Below are positions 49,519 to 62,799 of a DNA stretch of 64,000 nucleotides, one piece after another. Location of the stretch: the NCBI GenBank assembly GCA_023846275.1, contig CM043875.1, positions 1,733,569 through 1,797,568 on the forward strand, read 5' to 3'. This DNA comes from Vanilla planifolia. Lineage: Eukaryota; Streptophyta; Magnoliopsida; Asparagales; Orchidaceae. The first letter of the stretch is position 1, and the number at the start of each line of letters is the position of its first letter. Made by a program: the position numbers and the translations under genes. The notes beneath the pieces are model-generated. The model worked only from the letters and a program-made list of their open reading frames with translations, ran no database searches and was not told the origin of the DNA.

Positions 49519-52500
49519 TTAAGCTTCTACCCAAATAGCAGAGCTATTGTCTAATGCAGATTTGATTTTCTTTTTGGAAGATGCCTTTTTCAATTTGCCA
49601 GACTTCCGTTTCATTGAAGTAACTTTGTCTTCTCCACTGAGATCTTCATGAAGTTGATCGTCTTTCATGATTTGTTCAGGAAACGTACGTTTGTCTTCAC
49701 TCGAACGTTGCAACGCAGAATTCTCAGGTTCGATGACTGCCATTCCATTGAGAATGTAATCCAACAAAAAACTGCTCCTGACGAGCCGGTCGATTCTGCT
49801 GAAATGCCTTTGCGAGTAAGGTATGAGACCTTCAAGAAGTTCACTGATGCCTTTAACCTGATCAAGATGTTTACATAGCTAAAAAATCAATGATACAAGG
49901 TTATAATTTAAAATTAAATTGGGGAATTTGCTCTTCCAATTAAAAACTACATAGCACAATGCAAAATTATCAATTTCTTATCAACAGTTGAAAGAAATGA
50001 CAATAAAGAAACATGGACTATATTCCTATAGATGATCTTCGGATAGAAACGTTAATCGCGTTTTAAGAAAACTATAGAGGAGACTTGGAAGTTTGCAGCT
50101 CAAATATAAGGGCATAATCAGGAAAATGCCTTCAATGATTGCAAAATTGCATGATGAAGATGAATATAATAATGACATAATAGGATCTTCAACTATAAAT
50201 ACTAAACTATATTCACATGAATTTCAATAAAAACATATATAACCAGCTTCTCAATCTTACAAGCAATCGAAAAAAGGTTTAGTAGAATCCATTACCTCGA
50301 TAATCTCTGTAGGAGGAAACAACAAAAATACATGAGAAAGCACAAAGTTCGCAACATGGCATAACTTGGGCTTTGTATTCCACTCTCGAATATATTCCAA
50401 GAGAACCCGAAGCTCATCCTTCTCCAGAGTGCGGAGAGTATTCTCAATGATAACCGAAGCATCTCTCCTAAAAATTCATACCGAATGTTGAAGGAAAAAT
50501 ACATGCAAAAATGATAAAGAATCAAAGAGGTTCAAACCTGCACAGTTGAGAGAACAAATCAAAAAGCTTGTTTGGTCTCCGCAGTTCAAATGCAAGTTGG
50601 ATTGCTTTGGCATAATCTGCATCTGAGATAGCATTTTCCAGTTCTTGGCCCCTAAGAATTGTTTCTTCCTGTACATTGCAGCCATTTAAAAAAAAAATGT
50701 TATCAAAGAAACATATGCACAAAAGAAAAAACGGATGTTTGTACAGAACAGTAAGAATTATGTTAAAAACAACAATAGCTCAGAAAACAAATTGTATCTT
50801 ACACTTTCCTATGTACTAATAGACTTGATAAGTGAATTATAGTATTAATGATACAAATAATGAACTATACTTGTTCTAAGAAAACCTGGTCTACCATCTA
50901 GTGTCACACAAAAATGACATTGGTCCATGGAGTTTGATGAAGGAACTCACTTCTCTTCGGAAAGCTTCCTCCTTATCAGCAGCAGTGCTGTCGTACCATA
51001 GATTGATAATGGCATCTTCACCACCAGTTGCCAGCAGTTCTGACTTCCTACTAACGGCTAATGCCCAAAGCTGAAGAAAACGTGATGAGAAAGTAAATCC
51101 ATATACTGAAGTATCCACTTCAACTTTACATAATTAATCAAAAATAACTTTCCCTTAGTCATTTGGTTAGGCAAAGGCTCCATTGTGAACTTGGAACTTA
51201 TCAGATTGCAAGAAAAACTAAGGTAGACCAATCATATCAAAGATTTCAGCAACCAGATCTACAAGCGTGTCTTACCTAACAAAAGTGTTACCGATATGTT
51301 CATTTTTTCTAGGAACATACATACAGGGTATGCTTAGGCTCCAATCCCTCTTATCAAAAATCACTATTGACATCAAGACACTTCTTAATGTTGGATTATA
51401 CTTGTCTGAATGTTCAAGTTCTCACAAAAGATGTTACCAGGAAAAACATCATGATTTGTTAGAGAAAAGCCACAAAAATGTTTAAGGAAAAAAAAAAAAT
51501 CTTTGGCTACAAAATATCAAGCAGAATCTTATCTTTGAGAATGCAAAATAAATAACACAATTATCAATTTCCTTCCAAGCGTTTAAATTCCCATAAACGC
51601 TTAAATAGAAGGTCGATGCTAAGCTAGGATGAATTACTATTGCTTATCCATAATGCTTACACTTACCACAGGGGTTATTCAAATAACATTGGCAATCATT
51701 GAGGCTTTTATAATCTAAAACCATGCTGTTCTTTATGTTCACATCTTAATCTTCAAAAGCATAAGAATAAATTTAGGACAGAGACCTTCCTAATTTTTTT
51801 AAGGTCTAAACATCATCAAAGATGGTCATGTATGATTCCAAATTAATGGCATAGCAATTGAAAAAGTAGCTCAGCTAAGGTAAAGGGGTCCTTTTGATTA
51901 ATTTTCATGATTGCCAAGAGATATAAATAAGAAATTGCCTACCCTTTCGTCGTGCTGATCATAAGTAGCAATGCACTCATTTGACTTGATTGTCCACAAC
52001 TTAACTAAGCCATCAAAACCTGCAATAAGCAACATATCAATAACATTATAAATAAAACCACATAACTCATCGGATAAAAATATAAAAACTGTCTAGCTTC
52101 ACAAGAAAACATTAAAGGTTAATTCGTGTTAAAGATTAGAGAATGCTGTTCAGTACCACAAGAAACAAACTGTGTTCCTCGTGTAAGGAACAAAGCTCTG
52201 GATACGCCAGCAGTATGACCTTCAAATGTTTTCAAACATGAACCATCAGAAATGGCCCATATTTTAATGGTCCTATCACCAGATGATGTTATAACACATT
52301 GGTCAACAGGAGAAAACTCTACAGAAAAAATGCCTCTTTTATGTCCTCTGAGTACCATCAAAGATACAAGTTCAGGAAGCCTCCAAATGCAAGCAGTGCG
52401 ATCCTGACAAAAAGACATTTCTCTCAAAATTCTGTCAACGTAAGAAAGTCTTGGCATGTAACATTTAATAATAACAACCTCCGAGCCGCTACAAACAAGA

Positions 52501-55500
52501 CTGTCAATTGGCGAGACGGCAAGACAATTTATGTCCTTATCATGTGCAGCAACAACAGCCTTAGATTTAAGAGCAATCTCTTGATCCTCAGCCACCAAAG
52601 CATCATCAAAGCTCCACACCTTGATGGTACGATCACTGACCAAATGTTCAAATTGCAAAAATAACTTTACCAGAAAATAAATGAAGCAACCCAACAATAA
52701 ATTTAACTAAAGACTTGAGAAGATTTCTGCAACCTAACAGGTCATGATGATGGATTCTAAGGTGAAAATGGGCCATTACAGTATCAAAGAGTTATTTCAT
52801 AGCAGAACTGTAAACAATCTCAAATTATACCGTGCTTATATCAATAGAAACAAACTCCTCAAATGCTTCTCTTCCTCAATTTTCACACTTGTTAAGAATT
52901 TTGGATTGTTTTCATCAAGATTATTGGATGATATCAGATCTGATATGAATGGGAATAACGTTCATGCAACTAATCTGATTTTTATGCAAGATGTTCTCGC
53001 CCCAAGCCTTCGTTAACAGACCTTCTTTTCAGAGTAGTAACAGCGGAAGTGGAAGCGTAAGAAATTGCTAAGAGATGTGCAAAAAAAAATATTCATGTTG
53101 AACATATCCTTGCCTCAACTCATTGATTGCTAATAGTGCATCAAACTCCCCATTATCCAACGTGATGCTACTGAGATATGAAATGTTTTTATAAACGCTC
53201 TCCACTATGACATTCCAAAAAGAGCATATTTCACATTACCAAAATTAAAATTTTAGCAGAACAACAACTATCTTTGATTGTATTTGTCTTTTACAAAAGA
53301 TAGAACTAGTGAAACATATCCCATCACCTTGTGACCTTCCATTCATAAACTATTTCAAGTAATATTGTATCAATAAATGTCCATTAATTCGATATGAGCA
53401 AAATGAAGCAAAGGTCCTTTAATTTCCAACCTCATATAGCTCAATAGCAAGAGATTGATCAGTAAGAGCATGGATTGGGGTGTGTGTGTGTGGGGGGGGG
53501 GGGGGGGTGGGGGGCAAGGGAAGTTTCCTTGGTGATCTACAAGAAATAGCATGGTGGCACTAAGCTTCAAGGAGGCAACGTAAATTTTCACAACTAAGTA
53601 GCAATAAATGAGAAGCTTACCCATTCTTGAAAATTGGCTAAGTCTTCCATAAAGATATCAGAATATAGCCAAACCTACAAATAGTCCAAAAGGTCCAATC
53701 CAAATAAATAGTGGTGGAAGGCATACCATAAGAAAAGTTAATATAGTCCCTCCAATACATAAAACAACGTAACAAAGATATAAAGATATAACACCAATGT
53801 TAGATAAGAATGAATATAACTAGCGACTCCAATCAATGATACCTTTCCTCAATATACTTTGGGATGGGGATTCCTATGAATGCAAGGGATTACACAACCC
53901 AAAGGGAAGGGGAAATTCCATTGCCCAAGTAATGGATTGAAGGTGAAACATCCATAGCATCAATCAAAAAATAATCATAACCATTGCTATTGCCCAAAAA
54001 GTAACAAACATAAAAGGTGATAAGATGCCCAATGGTGTAATAAGCCACAAAACCCATGCTATGATTCCAAATGATCCTAAAGTGCAGTACAAGCTTCTAA
54101 TACAATGTGCCAAGATGAATGAATTCTGATTTTATCGACCTCACCCCTATGAAGCTTGTTCCAAATATTTCCTCCCTCCTTTGATACGAGCAAATAGGGA
54201 ACAGCCATGTTAAGTAATTCTCTCTAACAATGAGCATTGAGGATACTACGCTATTTAAAAAGGAGAACATCCAAAGTAGGCCATCTCCTAACCTTTGTTG
54301 AGAACACAATCTATTTAGGATGCAAATGCCCTATATATCCTTTGTCAAATCATTAAATCACTTCGCTTCTTGTTGCACCCACCGCACTCCAACTTGCTTG
54401 GATGTAACTTAGGTCAAGTGCAAGTTGCCACATATCCCTCGGTCATCTTCAAGCTTCACATCGCTCTAATGACAATTCTTTTGATTTGGTTTTGCATTTT
54501 TCTTCTATTCAGCACAAGAGTCTATGAGGTGATAACCATTTCATGTTTTATGTTTTCTTTTAAAGCTAGACCTTGTAGTTCTTTTAAAGGCATCATGAAT
54601 TCTTCAACGAACTCACCTCACTTGTTTGCTTTAGTTGATTCAGCAAGACCCTTTCATTTTTCTTGCATAGTCATACAAATAATACATAACTCGCTATGTA
54701 TTGTTATGTCATAGCCAAAAATCCATAGATTGTATCTCCAATCCCTAATTATAAGGCAATTTTTCTTGTTCTTGATCAAATAATATCTCTTAGCTCTTTT
54801 GAAGTAGACATCATCGTTGTTCAAACGTAGAAGGCTATGAATATCACTTGAAATTTGTCAAGAGATATGACTTCAAATAACACCGAAATAACCTTGATGA
54901 TGCACTCCCTTGTGATTTGATGTGAGACCATATTGAGGTCCAGATTTTTCGATATAAAATTCTTTAGCCTCATCACAAATATAATAGCACCCACAATCTC
55001 TTAATTCGCATGCACTAGAGTTGGAACAATTTCTTTGAAGACTTTGCCTCAACATTACCATGACAATTTGGTCCTTTTTCTTTTGTCTTGGTTCTATTTT
55101 GAAGTTATCAAGGACAATTATAAGTGCAACTTCAGACAATTTTCCTACATGTGACCTCTAATCATATGATGATCGCAACTATCAATGTACATCATCAAAG
55201 ATAAGGGCATGCATGCTACCACAACTTTGTCTTGATATGTCCCACTTCTTGTTCTTCTATTCCCACTTAATAATAACAGACCTCTTAAGTTGGATCATCG
55301 TATTATCTTTCTAGCTATTATTATCACCTCGAATGTCATCATAATAAGCTATATCAGTTGAGAGTAGCAAAAGAAAATAACCAAAGCTCAATAAAAATAG
55401 ATTGATACAATCCCAAGGTGTACTTGGCCCTATCTAGGTCATTAGATATGCTATATTCGAGGTATCCTATTGGATAGGATTTTGGTTTAATAAAAATCTT

Positions 55501-56971
55501 GTAGTCGGTCCAAGATGTCTCTCATATCAGACATGCACACAAATGACATTCTATTATACATCCATTCATTGAGACTCACAAATAATACATTGTTGGTTTA
55601 GTACCAAATGAAAGGGAAGTGTAACCCAACCTGAATTACCCATGCAACAAGCTTCATGACATTCCCTTCAAAATTGTCAATTGCTAGATTGATCTTTGCC
55701 TCAACCATTGGGTGTGCTCTTGTAGTTTGAAGGGAGTGAGACTCACGTTGTTATAACACTCCTCTATCTCTTCTTGAAGGATCAGCCCTAATTTCTAACC
55801 TCAAAAATGTTGTTTAGGCATCCAAAGGATATGCTCACTTAGTTTTTCTTCCAATGCATCTAATGTGATTTTTACAATTTCAATAATATCTCTATAAAAA
55901 ACTGAACTTGTTACAAAAATGGCACATGCTGCTTATGCAATTAAAGCATCCTTTCTTAGCCATGAATTGTTTCCCATTTCTTGTAATTTCTAATTCTCAT
56001 GGTTTTCACCACACAAGACCAAGGTTGCTCTAATACTAGAAATAATGATCCATTTTCTCCTCAATGCATTGGAGTTTGCTTCAATGACAATTGATAAAAG
56101 AATAGGAAAGAAGATGGATTTTATGAGCCTTAACTTGTCTACAACAAATCCTAGACCTATCATCACAATAACATGACTGTTAAAAAAGTGTGGCTAGTTT
56201 TTTGCTCAAGTTAGGCAGGCTACTTCTCTGCAAGATAGAACATTGAACAAGATACCAGCTTGAAATTAAAGGAAATCACTTACGGGAGTTTCACCGAGGG
56301 ATAAGCTTTCCTTGCTTGAGCTGAATCAATGGAGATTCTCATAGTTTCCACTATACAAGAATGAAACACATTATAACAAAAAATGGGCTCTGTTTGCTCC
56401 CCAACGCAACAGAGAAAATTCTATTAAAGTTGACCAAAGGGTAGAACACAGCTTTTGGGGGTTTTTTAGTTGCTCCTTTGGTGCAACTTGGAAATCAAAA
56501 CCAATCAAGCATTTAGTCACATATTGATCAAATTTAGATCACTAAGTTTTATTGCATGCTAAATGGGAAGAGCTAGGTCATCAATAGCAGCAAACACTCA
56601 AGAACAAATTTCAAAAAGAAACCATTTTAAGAGTTCCTCTATACAGTGAATTGTGAGAGAAAGATTACGATAGGGGCAAATTTAAATTAACTTTCATTTA
56701 CTTAAATCATTTAGACAAAGGTTCAAAAAAGAGTATTCTGGCTCTTCATCTTGAATCCCCAACGACACCTCTTCATCTTGGATTAATTCAATTAAGCAGT
56801 TAACAATGAAGCATATGTAAAACAATAAAGAAATTCTGTACAGGCAGCTCACCTACTACCACTAACAAAAAAGTTTTTCCACTTCCTTGAAAAGACAACA
56901 GAACCAACATCTCCCATATGTCCCTTGCCAATTCCCAAACAGCTTCTTCTTTCAGCATCCCACAGTCTAAC
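49519..56971 (-). CDS. UTP13: UTP13/TORMOZ WD40 protein of the U3 snoRNP, 3' eight exons only
   Basis: Nucleolar WD40 protein of the small-subunit processome (yeast Utp13, human TBL3, Arabidopsis TORMOZ), needed for 18S rRNA processing and embryo development. Minus-strand exons: 56971-56853, 52635-52479, 52403-52157, 52019-51943, 51070-50951, 50668-50538, 50467-50296, 49857-49519; all boundaries are GT/AG and phases match, giving 453 residues. WD units include VRLWDAERRSCLGIGKGHMG, SDRTIKVWSF, DRTACIWRLPELVSLMVLRG, SGDRTIKIWAISDGSCLKTF, GFDGLVKLW and GGEDAIINLW. The C-terminal Utp13 domain runs from ETILRGQELENAISDADYAK to SQRHFSRIDRLVRSSFLLDY. A lysine-rich tail (KRKSGKLKKASSKKKIK) is a likely nuclear or nucleolar signal. 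Full-length orthologues are about 870-880 residues, so the first propeller half is absent. A LINE lies immediately upstream. The gene is either split by a giant intron continuing past the window or is a 5'-truncated copy. The retained exons show no disabling change. Confidence 0.9.
52636..56852 (-). other. 4.2-kb intron of UTP13
   Basis: This intron separates the exon ending GTT AGT GGT AGT AG from the exon beginning T GAT CGT, which together read VSGSSDRTIKVW. Other introns in the gene are about 75-930 nt, so this one is unusually long. Its interior has no recognised domain; old insertions are likely. A GT run and a long G run lie at 53477-53514. Confidence 0.75.
53477..53514 (+). repeat. 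GT repeat followed by a 16-G homopolymer
   Basis: GGGG, then a short TG repeat, 16 consecutive G (53492-53507), T, and six more G. The plus strand could form a G-quadruplex; the UTP13 pre-mRNA would carry the C-rich complement. Length in such homopolymers is prone to sequencing error. Confidence 0.9.
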
Positions 56972-57729
56972 CTAGAACAGTATATACCGAGCTTGAGTTA
57001 CATGAAGTTGAACAAAGTAAGCAAAGCATGAATGAAGAAAATCAGGTTCAAACAAGAAAAACAAATAAAAATCTCAAATAAATAAAGCACCAATAATGGG
57101 GAATATACCATATAATCATGTGATTCAAGTTCGTCACTCCCATCTAAAATCCACCAAAACTTGTGTGCTAACGATAAAGGGATGAATAGGCTACATCTGC
57201 ATCTTGTCAACAAGAGCAACTAAATGTTCGCCTCATTAATTACACTTATACATGTAACATAGCTAAAACTATTAGAAAGTATACAAAGCTCAGACAAGCA
57301 GCTATTCTCCAATCCATGTGCTGCAACAACAGAAGTTTGAAGTCAGCAGATGTGTCAACAAAAAGAAGGGGAGACAAGGAGAAAGTAAGGGGGAGAAATT
57401 GTGAAAGCTACAACGGAAGGAGAAATAGAGAAACATGGATAGATAATCAAAGTGAGAAGTAATTCTGAAATCAACAACTTCTAAAGATTTGTTTGGCTCG
57501 ACTCCCGGATATAGTGAGAAGTAACAACAGAAATGTTTCATATTTAAAAAAAATGCATTATGCAAGTTGATAAGTACTTTTTGTAATGTATTTGTTTTGT
57601 TCTTGCAATTGAAAGCAAAAAAGCAGGTCAAAAATAGATCTTAAAACTCAATTAGGACTAGTATCAACACCATCTATCATTCTCTGAAATTGGGTTCTAG
57701 ATTATGAAATGGCCTAGGCCAATACAAAA

Positions 57730-60700
57730 GGTCCTCTAAGGAGGATCAAACAAAAAGTCAGATAACAAAAGTTTGAGGAGTTGCTCAGGGAGGGGCATTC
57801 CCCACTCCCAAGCAAACTCGCAAATACAGGCAGCATGTACAACCCAATCCGAAGGAGAGTTTCCCTCGCGGTGTACGTGGCCAATGCACAACGCACTCAG
57901 TCGCGTGGCGTGTGAGAGCATGGGAAGGAAACGCCCACCCAAGGGTGGGCGCCTCGGCATGGCTTGAGTCTCCTGCAACGCCATCTGAGAGTCCGTCTGG
58001 ATTTCCACAGCGGGGGAGTCCAGGAAAGAGTCTCACAACATTAAGGGCCTCCAAGATAGCAAGACTCTCCATGGCCTCGCTAGCTTGCAAAATGAATCTT
58101 TTGCCCACAATTAACAAGGGCCTGCCCAGATGGTCTCTAATAACTATACCCACTCCAGCAATATCATTTCCAATCGCGGCGTCGCAATTAAACAATATCC
58201 ATCCAGCGGGAGGGGGAACCCAATGTAGGGCTGCGGTCAACTCAGGCAAGTTGGAGAGGTCCGTTGAGCTTAGATGCACACTCATTATGTCGCTTCTCCG
58301 CAATTGCAACATCCATACGAACTTTGCAAATTAGCATAGTGCTGCTCATAGTAGGCTCTTTGTGTTTTCTAGCATTTTTGTTCACCCAAATACTGTGAAA
58401 AACTATAGAAATTGTAGTCATTTGCAGCATATCATGACGACGACTAAGCACAGCCGCCGCTTAATAGCAGCAAAAGCGCTGCAGAAAAACCTCCCTGCTG
58501 TAGACAAAGGGCCATCGCACATTACCACAACATCGGCGAGTGCATGCCGCGTGCCCCACACCTCCCGTGCGCGCGAGCAATCCCATAAGGCGTGGCTAAG
58601 GGTCTCGGCGACGGGGCAGCCCCACGGGCAATTGCTACAATCGGCCAGGCCTCTGCGCGAGAGCCACGTCGCCGAGGGCAAGGACTCCCACATAATGCGC
58701 CAAGTGAAGATACGAACCCTGGGAGCCACCTTAAGTCTCCAGATCCACTTAAATTGGTTATAATCATGCAAAGGCCTTATCGTCTCAAGCCTGCGAGCAC
58801 GATTGATCAGGTGCACATAAAGTTTGCCATTGTTGATCGCGGTCGACTCGGTGAGTGATTGAAGCACCATGTCCTTAGTATTTTTTTGGCCCCATGGCAC
58901 GTGCATCACTCTGTCAAACAAGCATTCATCCGCCCATTCACGAACTTTATGCTCATCCCAAACCCCAAGCGCGGCCATGCAGTCCCCACAAAGATTGGCC
59001 TTACCGCATCCGTATTGACATAGGTAGGCCACCACACAATGAGCAAAAAACCCAACCAGTTATCCTCAATGAATAATGTGGTCAAACCATCACCAAGACT
59101 CCATACGAAACTAGAGATAGCATCCGACATAACATCCAAGGTGAGCCTGCAAGCATGGGATGCGTCGCGCGGGGAACTGTAAGGTTTGCGCCCACCAACA
59201 AATCTGCTACGCATGATGTTAGTCCATAAGTTGTCTTCCCTATAGATGATTCTTCTGCACTGTTTCATTTGCAAGACGCACTGCCATATGCGCAAATCAC
59301 GAATACCCAGGCCCCCCAGCTCCTTGGGTAGAGTGACGGTGTCCCAGTCCACATAATTAACCGACTTTGCACTACTAGATCCTCACCACAAGAATCTCCT
59401 GATCACTTTTTCAATAGCATCAATTCCCCTTTGGGCACCACGCAGTGAGCAATAATATGGCTGGGAATGACAGCGAGCACCAAGTTGATCATGAGAACCC
59501 TACTCGCCATAGACAGCGGCCTAACTTACCATTTAACGACTTACTTTTCCGATTTTTGAATAATGAAGTTGAAGTCCACCATAGCAAGAAGCTTTGCTGA
59601 AATGAGAACACCAAGATAATTCAAATTCTGGCCCTGAGTCATCCGAATTTTCTTAGCCATCCTGTTTTTTCTTTTCCCCTTCATTGCTCTGCTGAAAAAA
59701 ACTTTTGATTTTGCTAGATTAACTTTGAGTCCTACTGCATTACCAAAATCCTGAAGAATGGTGCGCACAGCACACACAGCATCGCGCATAGCCGGCGCAT
59801 ACATCATGATATCATTTGCAAAAAGCAAATGTGACACTGCAAGTGCGCGCTGCGTACAGCGGAATCCAAGCAGCGCGCGCGCCTCATAGTCTCGCATGAG
59901 TGCAGAAAAATGCTTAGTGACAATAGTAAACAGGTAAGGAGATAAGCGGCACCCCTGCCTAAGACCTCTTTGCACCTTAATCCAAGGAAGTCTGACGCCA
60001 TTAAATAGCACCCCAAATATAGGTGAATAGATATACGTGCCAATCCACTCCCGCCAAGCCGTGGGAAACCCCAGGAAGCGCATCATATCCATTACAAAGT
60101 TTCATCTAACTCTATCATAGGTCTGTCCCATATCAATTTTGATGGCCATCATACCAGTCTTGGATGTTGAGGAATGCATTCCGGATGCCATATCCTATGC
60201 TATAAAAATGTTATCTATAATTGCTCTACTAAGGATAAAAACACTTTGTTCTTGTGAGATAATATCTGGCAAAACAACCTTGAGTCTCTCCACAAGAACC
60301 TTGGCCACCAATTTGTAAATCGTGTTGCATAAACTGATAAGCCGAAATTGATCAGGCCTATTAGCTCTTTATTTATTGGGAATAAGAACAATTAAAGTGT
60401 CTTTCTATGAGATAGGCATTTGCTTAGTCTCGAAGAAATCCAAAACCCACAATATCATCTTGAGTAATTTCGTGGTAACCCTATAAAAACTCAGCAGTGA
60501 TCCCAGCAATCCCAGGTGCCTTATTTTTCCCAAGGGCCCTGATCGTACAAATGATCTCCTCCTTGGTGACCCTAAGAGTAAGCAAGAGCGCTTGAACATC
60601 CGAAAGGCATGCGCGTGGTGAGAAATGTCGAAGAGGGGAGGCCGCCATGTCATTGCTCCATTTTGCTTCAAAGTAATGGGTTAAAATGTCACCGATGCCA

Positions 60701-60772
60701 TCAGCCGAAGTAATAGTCTCCCCCTTATCATCCTTCATGCACATAATTCGGTTGTTACGCCACCTAGTCGAA
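57730..60772 (-). mobile_element. Decayed L1-type LINE with reverse transcriptase, zf-RVT and RNase H
   Basis: Minus-strand remnant of a plant LINE ORF2, read from right to left. 60770-60481 carries the pre-RT region (EEIICTIRALGKNKAPG, a typical KNKAPG block). 60440-60100 carries the fingers and first palm block in several frames ([22 protein letters not shown]). 60092-59541 carries GLRQGCRLSPYLF and the catalytic box, which reads FAND (59822-59811) instead of FADD. 59352-58906 carries LPKELGGLGIRDLRIWQ. 58790-58420 is a zf-RVT domain (WRLKVAPRVRIFTWRIMWES, CSNCPWGCPVAETLSHALWDC). 58200-57736 is the RNase H domain (GWILFNCDA, GVGIVIRDHLGRPLL), frameshifted midway. Endonuclease and ORF1 are absent, so it is 5' truncated; no poly(A) tail or target duplication was seen. 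Stops and frameshifts make it inactive. It has the same orientation as UTP13 and lies just upstream of its first visible exon. Confidence 0.88.
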
Positions 60773-60773
60773 C

Positions 60774-61410
60774 ATGTATTGAAGCAAGAGCAAAGGGGCA
60801 TGCATTGCACCAAACTCTAGTGGGACTTCCAGTGACAAGGGCTCGGGGTCGGCCAACTATATTGGAGTTCACATAGGAATTCCTGCTACTTCGGTGGGAG
60901 ATACAAATTATGGCAGTGGAGAACTCAGTGTTCGGAATACGATATGAACAACTTATGATTATTATGAATCAGGCAGAAATGTAGTGAAAGAGGTCCGATA
61001 CAATTCTACAATTATTTAAGAAGAGAAACGATTCGAGAGGAAGATGGTCTGCTGCCTAGAAACCCAAAGGCAATAGCTCATCTCGATGATATTTTCGCCA
61101 CAAGAAGACAAGGATGAACTAATTCGTAAAAGGAAATGGGGCTTTTAGTCGATCACTTCTAAAATGTATGGAAGTAAGAGCAAAAGGGCATTGCATTGTA
61201 CCAAACTCTAATGGGACTTCCAGGGACATAAGGGGTCGGGGTTAGCCAACTACATTAGAGTTTACACAAGAATTCCTACTACTCCAATGGGAGATTTAAA
61301 TTCTAGTAATGGAGAACTCAATGATGGGAACACAGTATTAAAAACTCATGATTATTATGAATCAGGTGCGAATGCAGTGAAAGAGGTCCGATACAATCCT
61401 GTGACTATTT
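60774..61410 (+). repeat. Two diverged copies of a 245-bp segment, 390 bp apart
   Basis: Copy A (60774-61017) and copy B (61164-61410) align end to end at an offset of 390 bp. Shared blocks include CCAAACTCTA, GGGACTTCCAG, GGAATTCCT/AGAATTCCT, GGAGAACTCA, GATTATTATGAATCAGG and AAAGAGGTCCGATACAAT. In both copies the plus frame reads a common peptide (YYESG, VKEVRYN). Copy B is open from 61287 to 61514; copy A has a TGA. Copy A abuts the 5' truncation point of the LINE. I do not recognise the parent sequence. Confidence 0.8.
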
Positions 61411-62640
61411 ATGATATACAGGTTAATAATGAAAACTGTGAATCGACTGTCATTGATCAAGAAAAGGATGAACACATCGCAAATGAGCAGAAAGATGCTA
61501 TTTTCCTTGGTTAGTTGACAAACCTGGACAAGATTTTTTTTTTCATGGATAGTTCTCCCCATTGTACTAATCCAATTAATTCTATGGATTGCACATAAAA
61601 CATTTGAACAAATGTCTCAATAGATAATCATGCTCAAGTAGACAACTTAAACTATGCTAGCTAACAATGGACTCAGTAAGAGTTTCAAATGTCTTAAACG
61701 CCAATGTGTTTAGTCTCCACCAATCGATTTTGCATATATTGCCACTACAAGGATGCATGGCTAGCCATGAAGCCCCCTAATCTTGATGTATTTGGAATGA
61801 TTCTCAAGGACAAATCATTCTTGCAAAGGCCTTTTGTCAAGCTCTCTTTGAAGAAGCTTGTGCTAGAAGTGTGGAGTACAATAAATTTAATTAGATTGGT
61901 ACATTCTAAAGATGAGGGCTCTCTCATGTTTGGTTAGCCCATGAACTAGATCAGCAATGGAGTCAAGTCAATAGATTTAAGGTGGTGGACATAGGGAAAG
62001 GATGCATTCTCTCCACTTAAGTAATAAGTTGGATCGTGACCCCATTTGGCAAGGTTCAATTTTAGACTTTGGGTCTACTACTATACTAGGTACAATTTCA
62101 GACCAGCATTTGCATAGTCCATGGGTTGTTATTGTTATGTCGTATTTGTATCAATCAACGAACCTTTAGAATAAGGTGCAAGATGAGGATGAAATGGGCA
62201 CAACTGTTGTGATACAGGAAGACATAGAAGTAGATTAAGACATGATTGTGAAGGATATGGACTTTGATGCCGGACGGATTACAATAATTTGAGCAATACA
62301 GAAATTACATCCACACACCAGAAATAAAGTAAACTTGAAAGGTAAAAATGTGAAAATTCGAAAAGAAATAACAAGCAAAAGACACCCGTCCAAGGCAATC
62401 TTAGCCAAGAGGGGGACCGTGAGCAACACAGAGGTCGCTCCGTAGGCTAGGTGGTCCGCAACACCTCGACGGCTCAGACGCGGGGTACTCGGATAAGGGT
62501 TTAAATACCGAGCGAGATAAATTTTGAAAAGTGGAATGGTCGCACCGGCGCAGTTGAAAGGTACAAAGATCGCGCTAAATCACCGTAAATCAGAAATTTA
62601 ACAGATATTATTCGAGTAAGAACCGTTCAAGTCCGAGGGG
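61411..62640. other. Unassigned DNA right of the LINE
   Basis: Short open frames only; nothing recognised. I looked here on the minus strand for the missing 5' exons of UTP13 and found no WD repeat motifs. Confidence 0.4.
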
Positions 62641-62649
62641 AACCCAAAT

Positions 62650-62793
62650 CGTTGTGGTAGCGGCGGGGTATGGAGAGTATGTCGACGAAGGGATGAAGAT
62701 GAAGATGGCGTCGTTGATAAACGTTGTGGTAGCGGCGGGGTATGGAGAGTATGTCGACGAAGGGATGAAGATGAAGATGGCGTCGTTGATAAA
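62650..62793. repeat. Perfect 72-bp tandem duplication
   Basis: 62650-62721 and 62722-62793 are identical, each starting CGTTGTGGTAGCGGCGGGG and ending CGTCGTTGATAAA. The unit is a multiple of three, so frames crossing it repeat 24 residues. The absence of any difference points to a recent event, or to an assembly artefact. Confidence 0.95.
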
Positions 62794-62799
62794 CTGGCA

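Noticed and set aside
52744..53016. Plus-strand 90-codon frame within UTP13
   Set aside because: Lies in the long intron on the opposite strand, has no recognisable motif and the composition of non-coding DNA.
57785..59076. Plus-strand frames of up to 140 codons across the LINE
   Set aside because: Antisense shadows of zf-RVT and RNase H domains that are clearly readable on the minus strand.
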